Shown here: positions 25,447 to 36,487 of the stretch, piece by piece
Layout of the letters: each line of letters starts with the position of its first letter
Numbering within the stretch: position 1 is the first letter of the stretch
DNA from: Tenrec ecaudatus
Taxonomy: Eukaryota > Chordata > Mammalia > Afrosoricida > Tenrecidae
DNA: 64,000 nt
Direction of reading: 5' to 3'
NCBI RefSeq assembly: GCF_050624435.1
Contig: NC_134530.1
Span: 145,058,721 to 145,122,720, forward strand
Translations under genes and position numbers: made by a program
Notes under the pieces: generated by a model
The model's database searches: none
What the model was told of the DNA's origin: nothing
Seen by the model: only the letters and a program-made list of their open reading frames with translations

Positions 25447-26374
25447 GAGCAAAGGGTGCACTACTGCAACAGCTCCTTCATGTACAAGCCACTGACATGA
25501 TTTACATTTTTCAAGTCGTGTAACTATTTTTTCTGAGTTGTTCCACCGCTCGCTGCCAACACAAACCCATTGCTCTCCAGGCTGCTCATCTACCCTTGGA
25601 AATGTTGTCCGTGTGAACCCGTAGATAACTCCCTGGCAGAGCACAGTGCTCATGGTGGGCCCACGCATGGCCAATGAAGCAAAGTGATGTTGGGTGCAAA
25701 GCAGAGCGCCAGCTCACGATCTTCTGGTCTGAGGTTTCAGACTGGTCCAGCAGTTTCCAGTGGTCATTCATCGTCTGTGGCTCCAGAACTTCTGGGTTCC
25801 ATTGCAAATTTGAAGTTCTGTCCTGCCCCACGCCTTCCTTTCGCTCAGAATTCTCCTCTAGAATCCCAGATCAAAATGCTCAGTGATGGCTGCAGGGCAC
25901 CATCCACTTCTCTTGCACCTTCAGAGGCAGATGTTCAAGGTGGGCCTTTCCTCCCCCACTTTCTGATGCTTCTTCTTCCTCTGCCTCTTTGGTAGTGATC
26001 ACAGACCTACTGTGTTGGAGCGTGGATGGCCATGGCCAGAGCTAACTTGTTGATGACCTTTTGCCAACCTGGAATTCTGCTTCTTGGAGCTTCCGTGAGG
26101 GACCCCGTTTTACCTGTGACAAAAAAGAAGAGCCCTGTGGTCCCACCTTCCACCGTGCGCACACGAGCACTTTACAAAATTGGAGAGAGCTCTCAGGGCT
26201 TCTTACAGCCCATTGTCCTCGGAGCCTCGATTGCACCACGGGCTTGGAGCTGCTCCAATTGCACCCATTTCCCAGGGTTGCCACATCACATGCCCGTGAG
26301 CTGGGTGCTCTCCATGATAACCGTCTCTCCTCTCACAGTTCCAGAGACACTGAACTGAAGGGTTGGCAGGGCCA

Positions 26375-26535
26375 GGCTCCCTCTGGAGGTTACAGGGGTG
26401 AGTCTGCTCCTTCTCTTCGTCTTTGTTTCTGGTGTTGCCTAAACTGTAGACACGTCACTGCAATCTCTACCTCCACCGCCTCAGCGGTGTCCCCTCCCCT
26501 TGCGTGCCTCCACGTTTCTTCTCTTCCTCAGATCA
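26375..26535 (-). mobile_element. MaLR LTR fragment, antisense
   Basis: CCAGGCTCCCTCTGGAGG, a GTCACTGCAATCTCTACCTC core and TGCCTCCACGTTTCTTCTCT follow the antisense pattern of mammalian MLT/MST-type LTRs. Confidence 0.5.
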
Positions 26536-26859
26536 GCATGCCCGTCATCCTGAGTGACAAGCAGGGCCTCATTGAAATTGGATGCCCTATAAAAGACCCC
26601 CATTCTACCCCAGGTTGCAACCACAGGTACCAGGGGTTAGAACGCCGGGGTCTCTGGATGTTATTGCCGGGGCGACTCCAACTCACAGTGTCCACAACCC
26701 GACCAAACACCTCTTTGTCCTACAGCGTCCTCACAGAGGTCCCTCTCATTGTTGCTGCTGTCCACTGCACTTTTCAAGGACAACGAACAAAAGGCCATAA
26801 TGAATTATGGGTTGGGCTGCTAACTGTGAGGAGCTGAGAACGGGAAGAGTGTCTGCGGA

Positions 26860-27475
26860 TGGATCCTTTATTCTCATATATTAAGGACCCTGGCAGGCTG
26901 GGTTTCTGGGTTGGAGGGAGGCCTTCACCTTTGTGCATTGGAGGTGAGTCCCAGTCACATTCTCATAATTAATATTGTTTCCCCATTATGCCCTCCCATC
27001 ATAGTGTTTCCCCATAATATTGTTTCCCCATTATATCCTCCCATCATGCTACCTTAGTTACCTCTTACAGGCACGTGGCTGATTGCCATCTACCGGCAGC
27101 TCTAGCTACAGAGGCAGTCACGTGCTTTTACTCTGTGGGCTCTGGAGACAGCCCCTCCACACTTACCCGCCCCGGTACTGGTGTTCTGTACTCCAATGTA
27201 GTCAGGGACCTTTAGGGTTAGGGTACAGCCCACTTCGTTACCAATGTGATTACCTGTAATTATGGGGTGGAAGGCTTGCAAGCCCCTAGAGTGTATGTAA
27301 GCCTCGGGTGGAAAGATATTCTCTCTGCCCAGACCTGGCTCCTGAAGTCATGGCAGTCTTGGAGGTGAACATTTAGAGGCTTTAGCTTGTCTGATGTCTC
27401 TTTAATTTTACCCCTCAATGACACAACCGCCCCTTGGACCCATTCCATGGATTGTGGGGGCTGGTACCACTCTGT
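26860..27475. repeat. Unrecognised, possibly LTR-derived segment with internal 45-bp tandem unit
   Basis: A 45-base unit is repeated nearly twice (starts at 26,971 and 27,016). The segment has several features seen in LTRs (short T/C-rich blocks, AATTATGGGG-type elements, TTTAATTTTACCCC near the right end), but I cannot name the family, fix its ends or find a target duplication. Confidence 0.3.
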
Positions 27476-27684
27476 TAAGTCTCACCAGATAACTAAGATG
27501 CCCTCTTGGGTTCTCCGTCCCCTCAACTGTAAGATGGGGAAGCTGGAGGACACAGACAGGACTCTCATCCTCTGTCTAGTCTCACCACTCTGCCAGGCGA
27601 AGGATTGGGAGCCACAAGCAGACAGAAGAGAAGAGAAAGGAAGGGGACGGGAAGGAAGGGAGTGTCATACTTTTCATATATCTT
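27476..27684. other. Short single-copy stretch
   Basis: Contains TCAACTGTAAGATGGGGAAG at 27,524-27,543, a probable MIR remnant, and a G/A-rich tract. No gene. Confidence 0.4.
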
Positions 27685-27825
27685 AGGCATTGGGCTGCCG
27701 AGTACAAGGTGAGTGGTTCAAACCCACCAGCTTCTGTGTGTGGGGTGGGTGGCGGGTGAAGCTGAGGTTGTTTGCTTCTGTAAAGTCAGCATCGATTTGA
27801 TGGCAGTAGGCTTGGTTTGGGGGAG
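27685..27825 (+). mobile_element. AfroSINE-like SINE, short form
   Basis: GGCATTGGGCTGCCGAGTAC, GTGGTTCAAACCCACCAGCT and ATCGATTTGATGGCAGTAGG in order. Confidence 0.8.
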
Positions 27826-27869
27826 GTTCGTTTCTAAGTGGGCAGTCCCTGAGTTGGCCACTATCCTAA

Positions 27870-28000
27870 CCAAAGGGTTAGAGACTCCAAGAGGTTGAGT
27901 GACCTGCTCAAGGTCATGAGCTGCTCACTCCTCAGGGGCCCCGAGCTGGGATTCCTGCCCAGGCCTCTGTGATCCCCAAGTCAGCAGTTCCCCCAGGCCC
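27870..28000 (-). mobile_element. MIR SINE
   Basis: GAGGTTGAGTGACCTGCTCA followed by AGGTCATGAGCTGC and GAGCTGGGATTCCTGCCCAG is a clear antisense MIR core. Confidence 0.75.
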
Positions 28001-28364
28001 TAGCTCTGCTTATTTAGAAGAGGGGGGATGGGACTCCGGAGAAGCCAAAGCACTTTGAAAACAAGCCCTGCAAAAGAATTCACAACAGTGCGAACCTATG
28101 CTGAGCCGCATTTTAATGATGTTCTCTGAGCCCAGGAAGGGTCATTCCAAGGGGAACACAGGGAGTTTGCTCTTCTGAGGCTTCATGGAAAGCAAACAGG
28201 CCCCAACTGCAGGGAGAGGGCTCAGTTGGACATCAGGAGAAAGTGCTGACTGCCAGGCAGGGACAAGGAGCTAGGCCTGCCCCCTGCTCACGTTCTCTCC
28301 CCTTCAGAGCCCCGATGACATGGGCGGAGCTGACTTTTGGTGCAGTGCTGAAGTGCTCTCTGCT

Positions 28365-28515
28365 AACTACAGGTGGACGGGGCTGAACCGACCAGCAGGC
28401 AGCAGGAAACGATGTGGCCGGCTGCTTCCATACAGATTCCAGTCTTGGAAACCATCGGGAAGTTCCACTCTGAGTAGAGGGTCGCTGTGAGCTAGAATCA
28501 ACTCTACGGCCATTT
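28365..28515 (+). mobile_element. AfroSINE-like SINE, diverged
   Basis: TGCTAACTACAGGTGG, then GGTCGCTGTGAGCTAGAATC and AACTCTACGGCC form head and tail of a sense copy; the middle is poorly kept. Confidence 0.6.
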
Positions 28516-29134
28516 TTTAATGTTTGTTTTTTGAATTGAGAGGAGGGGCCTTGGATGGACTGAGAGACCTGAAGGAGAATTTTATGTACAGGACGGGAGC
28601 CAGCATGACACAAATCAATTGGGTAAGGCCTTCCCCCTAAAGCTATGGAGGTGGAATTGGATTGGCTAGAAACGTATCCAAGAACAAATTTCTGTTGGTT
28701 GGAATGAGCCCTCCTCTGGGGGGGGGGGGGGCATGGGGGGCAGCACGGCCTTGCCCGGGAGAGCTCAGCTCTGGGGTTCCCTGTGACTCAGCCTCTCTGA
28801 CCCAAGTTTTTAAAAGAAGGGGAGGAAGGAGGTAGAAGATTGCAGTGTGACCTGGAAGCGATGCTGCCTTTGCAGAGCCAAGGTAGCTCCAGGAAGGGCA
28901 GGGGGTGAAGGAGAGCCAGGGACAGGGACCCAGTGAGGGTCAAGAGACCCCTGGGAGAGAATGATATGATTCGTCCCCTACCCATCTCTCAGAGCCTAAG
29001 CAAATGAAGGCGCTTTCCCAGGGCACCTTCTAACATCCCAGCATCGTCCAATAGTGACACCCTGTGGCCGTTTTGGAGCATTGCAGAGAGGTGCCTGTGA
29101 AAAATGCCAACCTCCAACCAAACTCCCTGCTGTC
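28516..29134. other. Single-copy intergenic stretch
   Basis: Includes the poly-G run; no gene or recognised repeat. Confidence 0.4.
28722..28732. repeat. Poly-G run
   Basis: At least 11 consecutive G followed by CATGGGGGGC; a G-quadruplex-prone and sequencing-prone site. Confidence 0.9.
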
Positions 29135-29290
29135 TAGACAAGGCCTACTCAGTGACCCCTAGCAGGTTTCTGACACTGTGAGTGTTTATGGGAGTAGAAA
29201 GCCCAGTCTTTCTCCCGCTGGGCTACTGGTGGTTTCAAACTGCCAACCATGCGGCTTACAGCCTAGTGCGTAACCATTACACCAAACTAG
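29135..29290 (-). mobile_element. AfroSINE-like SINE
   Basis: Antisense copy: TTTATGGGAGTAGAAAGCCC, TACTGGTGGTTTCAAACTGC and GCGTAACCATTACACC. Confidence 0.8.
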
Positions 29291-29299
29291 AAAGGGAAA

Positions 29300-29455
29300 G
29301 CAGTTGCTGTGGATTCCGCTGTGGTGTCAGAGTAGGACTGTAGTTTTCAGTGTCTGACTTTGGGAAAGCAACTAGCTAAGACTTTCTTCCGAGGTGCCTC
29401 TGGGTGGACTTGATCACCAGCCCTTTGGCTAGCAGCTGAACGTGCTAGCGGTTTG
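29300..29455 (-). mobile_element. AfroSINE-like SINE, second sub-form
   Basis: CTTTCTTCCGAGGTGCCTCT and CTTTGGCTAGCAGCTGAACG match the antisense head of the sub-form that also occurs at 57,340 and 45,660. Confidence 0.65.
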
Positions 29456-30231
29456 GTCCAACTACGCCTTCCAACTCACTCATACTGAGAAACCTCTGAC
29501 GGCCTCCCTGACTTGGAGATGCAGGGCAGGATTCCTAAGGGGTTTCTGGACCTACAGAGCTGTGTTTGAAGGGTCCTTCCCCAGAGACCTCCCTTTCCCT
29601 CTCAAACCCCCTAACCTGCTGATTCCCATGTCACTGGGGTGTGGACCTGAAGAGAGAGGGCCCTCTGTAGTCCCTCCCCTGGGTTCCCTTTCTGGGATGG
29701 TGAGGGGATGAGGATTCAGCTGGCAGAGGCCCTCCCCTGGGTCTAGTGGACATAGCCAGGCCAGCAGAGTGGGGCTCAGGGGCAGCGGGAAGCAGGATGG
29801 AGAGCCAGGTAGGAGAGTGGTTTTATAACTGACGGAGCATCACTCCCCTTCTCCTCCAGATGCCCCCTCCCTGGTCTATGAGCCTTTCAGAAAATGAACA
29901 GAAGTTCTTTCTCCCAGAAAGGTGGGACCTCGAGTTAGAAGGAGGCACGATCTCTAAGAAAGTCATGGTGGAAGTGGGAGCAAGAGTCTAAAAGAGTCTT
30001 CCCCAGGCTTATTGGATAACAGGGGACAAACAGATGGGGGCGGCATTTTCATTCCCAAACACAGCAAAGGAAAGCAAGTGAGGCTATGTAGCTTGCCTGT
30101 GGGCACACACCCAGCACGGAGGGGAGGGGATGGAGGCAGGACCGAACCACAGTCTAAGCCACCAGCCATAGCTCCAAACCAAGCGCCGAGCCAGGCACCA
30201 AGAGGACTCATCAACAATGACTCTAAGGCAC
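29456..30231. other. Single-copy stretch with MIR-like remnant
   Basis: GCAAGTGAGGCTATGTAGCT and CTGTGGGCACACACCCAGCA at about 30,040-30,160 suggest an antisense MIR. No gene. Confidence 0.4.
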
Positions 30232-30423
30232 TCTCCCACGGCCATCAAGTTGATTCTGACTCCTAGTGACCTCATCGGACAGGTAGAACTGCCCCTGTGG
30301 GTTTCAGGACGGTCACTCTGTACAGGCGTAGAAAGCCTCATCTTTGTCCTGTTGAGTGGCTGGTGGCATTGAACTGCAGTCCTTGTGGTGAGCAGCCCAA
30401 CCAGGAACCCATTACACAAAACT
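30232..30423 (-). mobile_element. AfroSINE-like SINE, nearly full
   Basis: Antisense copy: CATCAAGTTGATTCTGACTC, AGAACTGCCCCTGTGGGTTT, GAAAGCCTCATCTTTGTCCT, and a head with GTGGTGAGCAGCCCAA. Confidence 0.9.
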
Positions 30424-30489
30424 GACCTCAAGTTTAAAATGAAGTACAAAAACGAAGAGAAAGGGGGCATGAGGTTTGTCAAGGTGTCT

Positions 30490-30680
30490 TAATTACCTGG
30501 GACTGCAGCGACAAAAAGACCCCACGTGAGCGGCTTTGAAGCGCAGACATTCGCTGACCTGGGGTTTTGGAGGCTAGAAATGCGAACCAGGGCGCTGGTT
30601 CTGGGAAAGGTCCACCCTTGCCGGAAGTCCCGGGAGCTCCTTGGCATTCTTTGGCATCTCTCTTCCTCTCTGGGGGACCC
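30490..30680 (-). mobile_element. MaLR LTR fragment, antisense
   Basis: TTACCTGGGACTGCAGCGAC, GGTTTTGGAGGCTAGAAATG and CCTTGGCATTCTTTGGCATC follow the antisense end of an MLT/MST-type LTR. Confidence 0.55.
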
Positions 30681-30879
30681 TGTGACTAGTGTAAAATATT
30701 AACAATACAACAAGAACTCCTGTCAGGAGAGAAATCACGGTGCAATGGATAGATTTGTTGCAGCTGCAGCTGGGGCGGCCCATGGCAAAGTGCCAGGCGC
30801 GCCAAGGTCTGGAAGGGGAAGAGAGGTTTGTACACAGCCGTGCTGAGGTCACACGTGAGTCGCATGAGAACCGAAAGTT

Positions 30880-32010
30880 AACTTCTCATGTCCCTTAATC
30901 TATGTTCTGTCACAGGCTTTCTGTGTGAGTCGACCGTATGCAAACGTCTTTCGGGGCATATTCTCATACGTCCGCTCTGCTTTCGGCCATCCTTATCATT
31001 TCCTTAACCATAAACTATCGTTTTGCCAGATGTTAGCTATAAACCTTCTACTTGAGCACACAACCTTTTTTTTTTATCATGTTCCTAAGTATACATGATT
31101 CAGACAAGGGAGGATACACAAATTCTGAAATCAGAAGAAGAAAAAGGAGAGCGGGCAAACGAAATTCAGATGTGAACTGTCTCAAGCGCTTAGTCATGCG
31201 AGGTGCCTCCGTTTGGGTGCATTGTGGGGGTTTACATTGCCCCTTTCCGATCGTGCGTCTCTGTAGAGGTCCTTGATCCATATGATAGGGGCCTTCTTCG
31301 GCATGGAATTATTTGGTAGGAGCTTTTCTTTCGACTTATCGAAGACACACTCCTCATCTCGCCGTATCCGACCCACTGCTGTTGTGACCTTCAGGACGGG
31401 ACAGGGGGAACCCCGGGAGACCGCCCTGGAGGAGCGCCCCAACATTTCCAAAAGATGAACTGGTGTGACGCTGGTCCTCTTCAAAGACGTAGGTTCCCCC
31501 ACTCCCCACCTCAGCTTGAGAAGCATGATTCTCCGTGTCGTTGGAAAGAGCCGTAGCTTGATTATACATGTTAGAGAATCAATTCATATCATCAAGATAA
31601 TCAACGTAGCCTGTAATTCAAAAAATGCAACTGAACGCCAAAGCTATGGTAAAACTATCAAGCTAAAAACGTCCAGAAAAGAAAGCTAGGCTCATGAATG
31701 AAGTCAGTAGCTTTTCGACAAGTTCGGGATCGTGTTCTGTGTTCTTAGGCACAAGGAGCAGTGCTGGCAAAGGCCTGACAAATACGAAACCAGGTCACCG
31801 CCTCCAGCGACATGCACAAGATCTTCCTTGACCGGAGATGTAGCTGTTCTCTTCACAGGTCACCTTCTTCTGCAACAAAGGTGTTTGAATGTGATTTTCA
31901 AAATCTCCAGAGGCTCGACTTGTCCAAAAAGTATTTTGGCTCTTCTTCTAAGCCTGACATAGTCCAATTTTGTTGAAACATTTTGGTTAAGTGTTTTCAG
32001 AGAATCAATA
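30880..32010 (-). repeat. Unrecognised interspersed repeat, longer copy
   Basis: The left part (30,880-31,225) is clearly related to 38,060-38,415: both carry TCCTTATCATT, TTAACCATAA, then GAAGAAGAAAA and a GTGCCTCC-type end in the same order. On the minus strand a broken frame can be followed from about 31,960 to 31,365 in one register with several stops, and a T10 run at 31,066-31,075 could mark a poly(A) end. It may be an endogenous retrovirus-type internal remnant or a retrocopy. I do not recognise the protein and assign no function. Confidence 0.4.
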
Positions 32011-32289
32011 AAATTAAAAAAAACTTACTTGTAGATGACAAACTTTAAAATGGGACATATAATATTTCTTAAAAGTGAAAGACGTGATAGAAAGTAATTA
32101 CAAAGCCAATGCAAAGCCAAAGGAAGTCAATTACAAATAAATGTAGGTAAAACTATCTTTAAGCCTAGTGACTAATCTTATATTCAAAGAGCTTCCGCTA
32201 TCGCACATACTAACCTTGAGACTTAACACCCAATAGTTAGGCTATACTCCGATGCCCAAACATTACTGACATATGCATTTAAAAATATT

Positions 32290-32545
32290 TATCTTAATTG
32301 ATTATTCATTGGAAGTTAATACAAATACCATATCATTCCATAGTTCAATCACATCAAGCAGAATTGTGCGATTATTACCAGTTTCCAAACATATATTCTT
32401 CAAGGACTCCTTGACCTCGTCTCCTTCCAATGTCCCCTCAGCCATGTACACCTCCCCCCCCCCCCAATCCTTATTCTACTTCCTGTCCCTAGAGGTTCAT
32501 CAGTCCTGGGGTTCATATACCAAAAGACAGAAAGATATACATGGG
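32290..32545 (-). mobile_element. L1 3' region fragment, antisense
   Basis: Shares CCTTATTCTACTTCCTGTCCC and GGTTCATCAGTCCTGGGGTT with the longer copy at 43,325-43,370. Interrupted or ended by the mariner at 32,546. A C-run at 32,453-32,464 lies within it. Confidence 0.6.
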
Positions 32546-33030
32546 GATACCAGAACGAGCAAAGAGATATTTTTCCCCCAAAAGCTATGTATTTACATTT
32601 TTTTTTTTACAAAACAACCTATCACCTTCAAAGTACTCTCCTTTACACTTAATACATTTGTCAAATCTGCGATTCCATTCTTGGAAACGTTTTTCAAACG
32701 CATCTGTTTGGACGGCTGACAGCACCTCCCTTGTTTTTTCTGCACCTCTTCTACGTCGTCGAATTGCTGTCCTTTCCTGTCCCTCTTCATTCGGGGACAG
32801 AAAAGAAGTCACATGGAGCGAGGTCAGGTGAGTAAGGTGGGTGGGGCCAGAGAGGCATGTCGTTTTTTGACCAAAATTGGCACACTGAGATGGCTGAGTG
32901 AGCAGGTGCATGGTTGTGGTGGCAAAACCAGTCCCCTGTCTGCCACACACCAGGACTTGTTCTGTTTGCACAGCTGCCTTCTTGTTCATGAGCAAGTTCC
33001 ACAGGAGCACAAGGAAGGGTTCTGAAATTC
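32546..33030 (-). mobile_element. mariner-family DNA transposon remnant
   Basis: The minus strand encodes the C-terminal half of a mariner transposase. The conserved block HPPYSPDLAPCDFF sits at about 32,815-32,860, preceded by a degraded HHxxAPAHS block at about 32,905-32,940. In that block the second catalytic Asp expected after His-His is Asn, so the DD34D triad is broken. After the third Asp the reading jumps frame (RFDDVEE-like QQFDDVEE, then KCIKCKGEYFEGD in another frame), showing at least two indels. The N-terminal half and the left inverted repeat are absent. The product would be inactive. Confidence 0.85.
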
Positions 33031-33044
33031 CCTTTCTTCTCAAG

Positions 33045-33180
33045 CCTATTTATAGCCCAATTGACTGTCTTAGCACAGTCAATAAGTCACAAGTCAACAT
33101 CTTTCTGGTATTCTCTGCTTTCAGTCAAGATCCATCTGACATCAGCAAGGGTATCCCTTGTTCAATTTATATAAGCACTT
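33045..33180 (-). mobile_element. RTE/BovB-clade LINE fragment
   Basis: GCACAGTCAATAAGTCACAA, CATCTTTCTGGTATTCTCTG and GATCCATCTGACATCAGCAA match the segment at 34,865-34,945 of the next RTE copy. Confidence 0.7.
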
Positions 33181-33412
33181 TAATAAATGCTTACTTATTA
33201 AATCAGAGTAATTTGAAGAAATAGTACAATCTAGTTTTGTAATACCATGCATTGTTATTTTAGATGCCTGTGAATCTGTTTTCTTCCTTTTTTTTTAAAA
33301 TAAGGAGAAGATTTAGTTATTGTTGAAGTTTTTATTGTGAATTTGGTGGGGGTCTACATTTCAGGTCATCGATTTCCATTTCAACAACTTAAACCATGTG
33401 TCACACTTCCCA

Positions 33413-36105
33413 ATAACTTGCCTTGCTCCCGCTTTGTGAGCCAGTTCCGACCCATAGCAACTGTGGACACAACGTCATGAAGTCCTCACCGTGGCTGCTA
33501 TGTTTAAGCACACTGGTGCAGTTGCTGTGTCCATCCACCTCATCGACGGCCTTCCTCTTGTTCACTGTCCACTTCCAGGGGCTGGTCTCTTTGGACAACG
33601 TGCCCCAAATACATGAGACAAAGTCCCACCTCCTTGCTTCTAAGAGACATTCAGCTTGTGCTTCTTCTAAGACAAACTAGTGTGTCCATCAGGTCTGGCG
33701 GTCCACAATACCTCCCATCTTCTCCCCCAGCACCAGCACCGCAATGCGTCGATTCTTCCGCGGTCGTCCCTGTCCACTCGCAGGAGGCCATGCAAACACC
33801 ATTGCACAGGCACCCCCGCCCCTGCTGGCAGGCACGCCTTGGTCTTCAAAGGGACATCTTTGTTCTTGATCTTGTGCAGCAGATTTGCCCGATGCAGCAT
33901 GATTTCCTGACAGCTGTTTCCACAGGCACCAACTGTGAATCTAAGTAAAACCACTTCTTGAAAACTCCAGCCTTTTCTCCATTTTTCATGTTATCGATTA
34001 GTCCAGTCGTGAGGAACTTGGGCTCCTTTACACCGAGGGGCAATCCGGATGGAAAGCGGCAGTCTTTGGTCTTCATTGGGAAGTAATTCACGTCCTCCTT
34101 GCTTTCTGCAAGCAAGGTTGTGGCATCTGTGTATCGCAGGTTCATAATAAGCCCTACTCCAATCCTCCTGCGGCTTCTTCATGAAGCCCAGCTTCTCGGA
34201 CTATTTGCTCAGCTAACAGAGTGACTAACTTATCATGAAAGTATGCGTGATAGTGAAGATTTCAGCCGGGCCAGGCTTCTCAGTGGTTTGGCAGATACGA
34301 CTTTGGAATCACCCCACCATGAGTTAGATATTTCACGGGTGTGGCCTGCTTCCAATATAAGTAGACGGTGTGGAAAAACTTGCTTATCTTTTCCTGGGTC
34401 TGGATCCTGCCGCTGGCACATCGGCCTTCAGCTCTTTGAACTTGAGCTATCAATCCTAGGAGTCGTTGGCAGCATGCCATCTTACCTGCTAACCCTGGAC
34501 TCGTTTGCCTTTGTAGCCAGCAGCCTGTCCTCTGGCCTGCTGATCTTGGGTTCAATAGAGAACCCTCTAACCTGGTACTTGACCCAGGGATTGGGGACTT
34601 GTCTGCCTGCGCAGCTGTGTGGGAAATTCCTCGGTATAGACCTCCATCTATACACATACATATGTGAACTTCACTGGTTTCACTTTCCCAGAGAATCCAA
34701 CCTAAGACAACCCCCAACCCTTATGCACACCTTTCCTGATTTTAAACCACTCAGTATGTTCTGCTTGCACAATTGCTTCTTGGTCTACAAGGGTAGGTTC
34801 TGCATGCGCGTGGTGAGATACTCTCCATTGAGAGCTTATGATCCACACAGCTGAGCGCCTGTGCGCAGTCAACAGAGCACACATAACAATCTTTCTGGCA
34901 TGTTGTGTTTTCAGCTCAGCCCCATCTGACACCAGCAATGCTACCCCTCATTCCACGCCCTCTTCTGAGTTCTGATGGACTTTCTGGCAGCCCTCTGTCG
35001 ACGCGCTGCTGTAACTGCGGTGCAATCAACTTCAGCAGAACTTTATTTGCACGTGATATGAATGATATAGTGTGGCAACTTCTTTGTCTGCTGGGGCATT
35101 CATCTTCGGGACGGGTACACAAAGCGGATCTCTTCCTGCCAGGTGGCCAGATTTCTTGGTGTGGTCTAGTGAGGACTTCCTGTGTTCCATCAGTTTGTTG
35201 AAACATCTCAGTGGGTATTTCATCAGTTCGTGCAGCCTTGTTTCCCCCACCCACCATCCACCCATCCACCCATGCCTTCAATGCTGGATGGCCTTCTTCC
35301 TTCAGTACTACTGGTTTTTTCTCATTGGTGCTTGATCATATGCTACCTCTTGAAATGGCTGAACACGGACCCGTTCTTTTGGTATGGTGACTCCGCGCAT
35401 TAACTCCATCTTCTTTTGACGTTTCCTGCATCGCTAAATGTTTTGTGTAAACAATCTTTCAATATGGAAATTCTAGGTTTGAATTGTTCTTCAGTTCTCT
35501 TCGGTTTTTCCCTTTTGGTTTTCTACCTCCACGTCTTGGCACATTTTGTTATGCTTTGTCTCCCGGAGCTGCCCTTTGGACTCTTCGGTCCGGCTCGTTC
35601 ACGTCATCTTTTCATCCATTCCCTTTAGCTGCCCTGTGTTCAAGAGCAAGTTCCAGAATCTCTGCTGACACCCACTTTGGTCTTCCCCCCCCCTCCCCTC
35701 TCTTTTCAAATCACTTAGCTTTCTTTATGTACGCGGCTCTGATGTCATCCACAGCCCGTCTGGTCTCTTGTCATTAGTGCTCAGTGCAGCACGTCTGTTC
35801 TCAAGAGCATTTCTGAAAGGCTCTTGTGGATTTGTTTCAATTTTCTTCACCTTCAGCCTGAACTCTGATATGACCACTTGGTCACAGTCGCTCCTTGACC
35901 TTGTTTGGGCTGATTTTATTGAGCTTCTCCATTATGTCTTTTCACAGAGGTAATTACTAGGATGCCTATTTATTTCATCTGGGGATATCCATGTTTTTAG
36001 TCACCATTTGTGATGTTGAAAAATAGTATTCGTGATGGATAAGTCATTGATCTTGCAAAGTTCTATCAGGCCATCTCCACCTTTATTTTTGTCACCAAAA
36101 GCTAG
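33413..36105 (-). mobile_element. RTE/BovB-clade LINE, long antisense copy, split by an LTR
   Basis: Reading right to left this is much of the reverse transcriptase region and the 3' end of an RTE element. At 34,916-35,281 the minus strand keeps recognisable RT sequence, including the block ANKVLLKLIAPQLQQRVDR and a GRGMRGSIAGVRW motif corresponding to the GRGTRDQI..IRW motif of BovB-type enzymes. The 3' end near 33,430 (GAGCCAGTTCCGACCCATAG) is SINE-tail related. The copy is interrupted at 34,244-34,709. Multiple stops and frameshifts make it non-functional. Confidence 0.85.
34244..34709 (+). mobile_element. Solo LTR (MaLR/ERV-L type), nested in RTE
   Basis: Begins near GTGATAGTGAAGATTTCAGC and ends with TTCCCAGAGAATCCAACC then TAAGACA. 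RTE sequence is present on both sides. Ends are TG..CA but a target duplication is not clear, so the boundaries are approximate. Confidence 0.6.
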
Positions 36106-36487
36106 TGTGTTGGGCTGGGTTGTCTAGAGAGACAAATCCAGCGACACTCACCTACCTATGAGAAAGAACGTTTATCAAGGAGTAATGTCATATCAAGAAG
36201 ACGCCCCAGCCCAGTTCAAATCTAGTCCATGGGCTTGATGCTGGTCGGAGTGTTCTTCAGACTCACATAGCTGCAGGCCAGTGGTACAGCTTAAAGGCAA
36301 AGCATGGAATGAAGGAGGTCACAGGCCAGTGGGTACAGAGTCACGTGGACCCCAGGTCCGAGGGAAAGACAGTAGGGCAACAACTACCTCTGAAGACGCA
36401 TCATCAGACTGTGATCTGATGGACAGGTTGGACTCCAGCCCTCCACTTTCACACAGGATCAAGCTGACATGAAATCTAAATGCCACA
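36106..36487 (-). mobile_element. Solo LTR (MaLR/ERV-L type), antisense
   Basis: Starts TGTGTTGGGCTGGG with GAGAGACAAATCCA, CCCCAGCCCAGTTCAAATC, and ends near TGCCACA. Same family as 20,388 and 57,378, shortened in the middle. Target duplication not evident. Confidence 0.6.

Larger units (their letters stand above)
23801..26374. other. Mostly single-copy intergenic DNA
   Basis: Contains a MIR-like stretch at 24,820-25,025, a CA microsatellite at 25,419-25,446 and a possible second MIR-like piece at 25,130-25,250. No coding region is supported. Confidence 0.5.

Noticed and set aside
26061-26837. A 258-codon plus-strand frame
   Set aside because: Its middle runs through an antisense LTR fragment and its end through repeat-like sequence; no protein family resemblance.
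31366-31960. Processed pseudogene of a cellular gene on the minus strand
   Set aside because: A broken frame can be followed, but its flank is repeated at 38,060-38,415, which favours an interspersed repeat, and I cannot match it to any protein.
34243-34854. A 203-codon plus-strand frame
   Set aside because: It lies almost wholly inside a solo LTR and continues into antisense RTE sequence.
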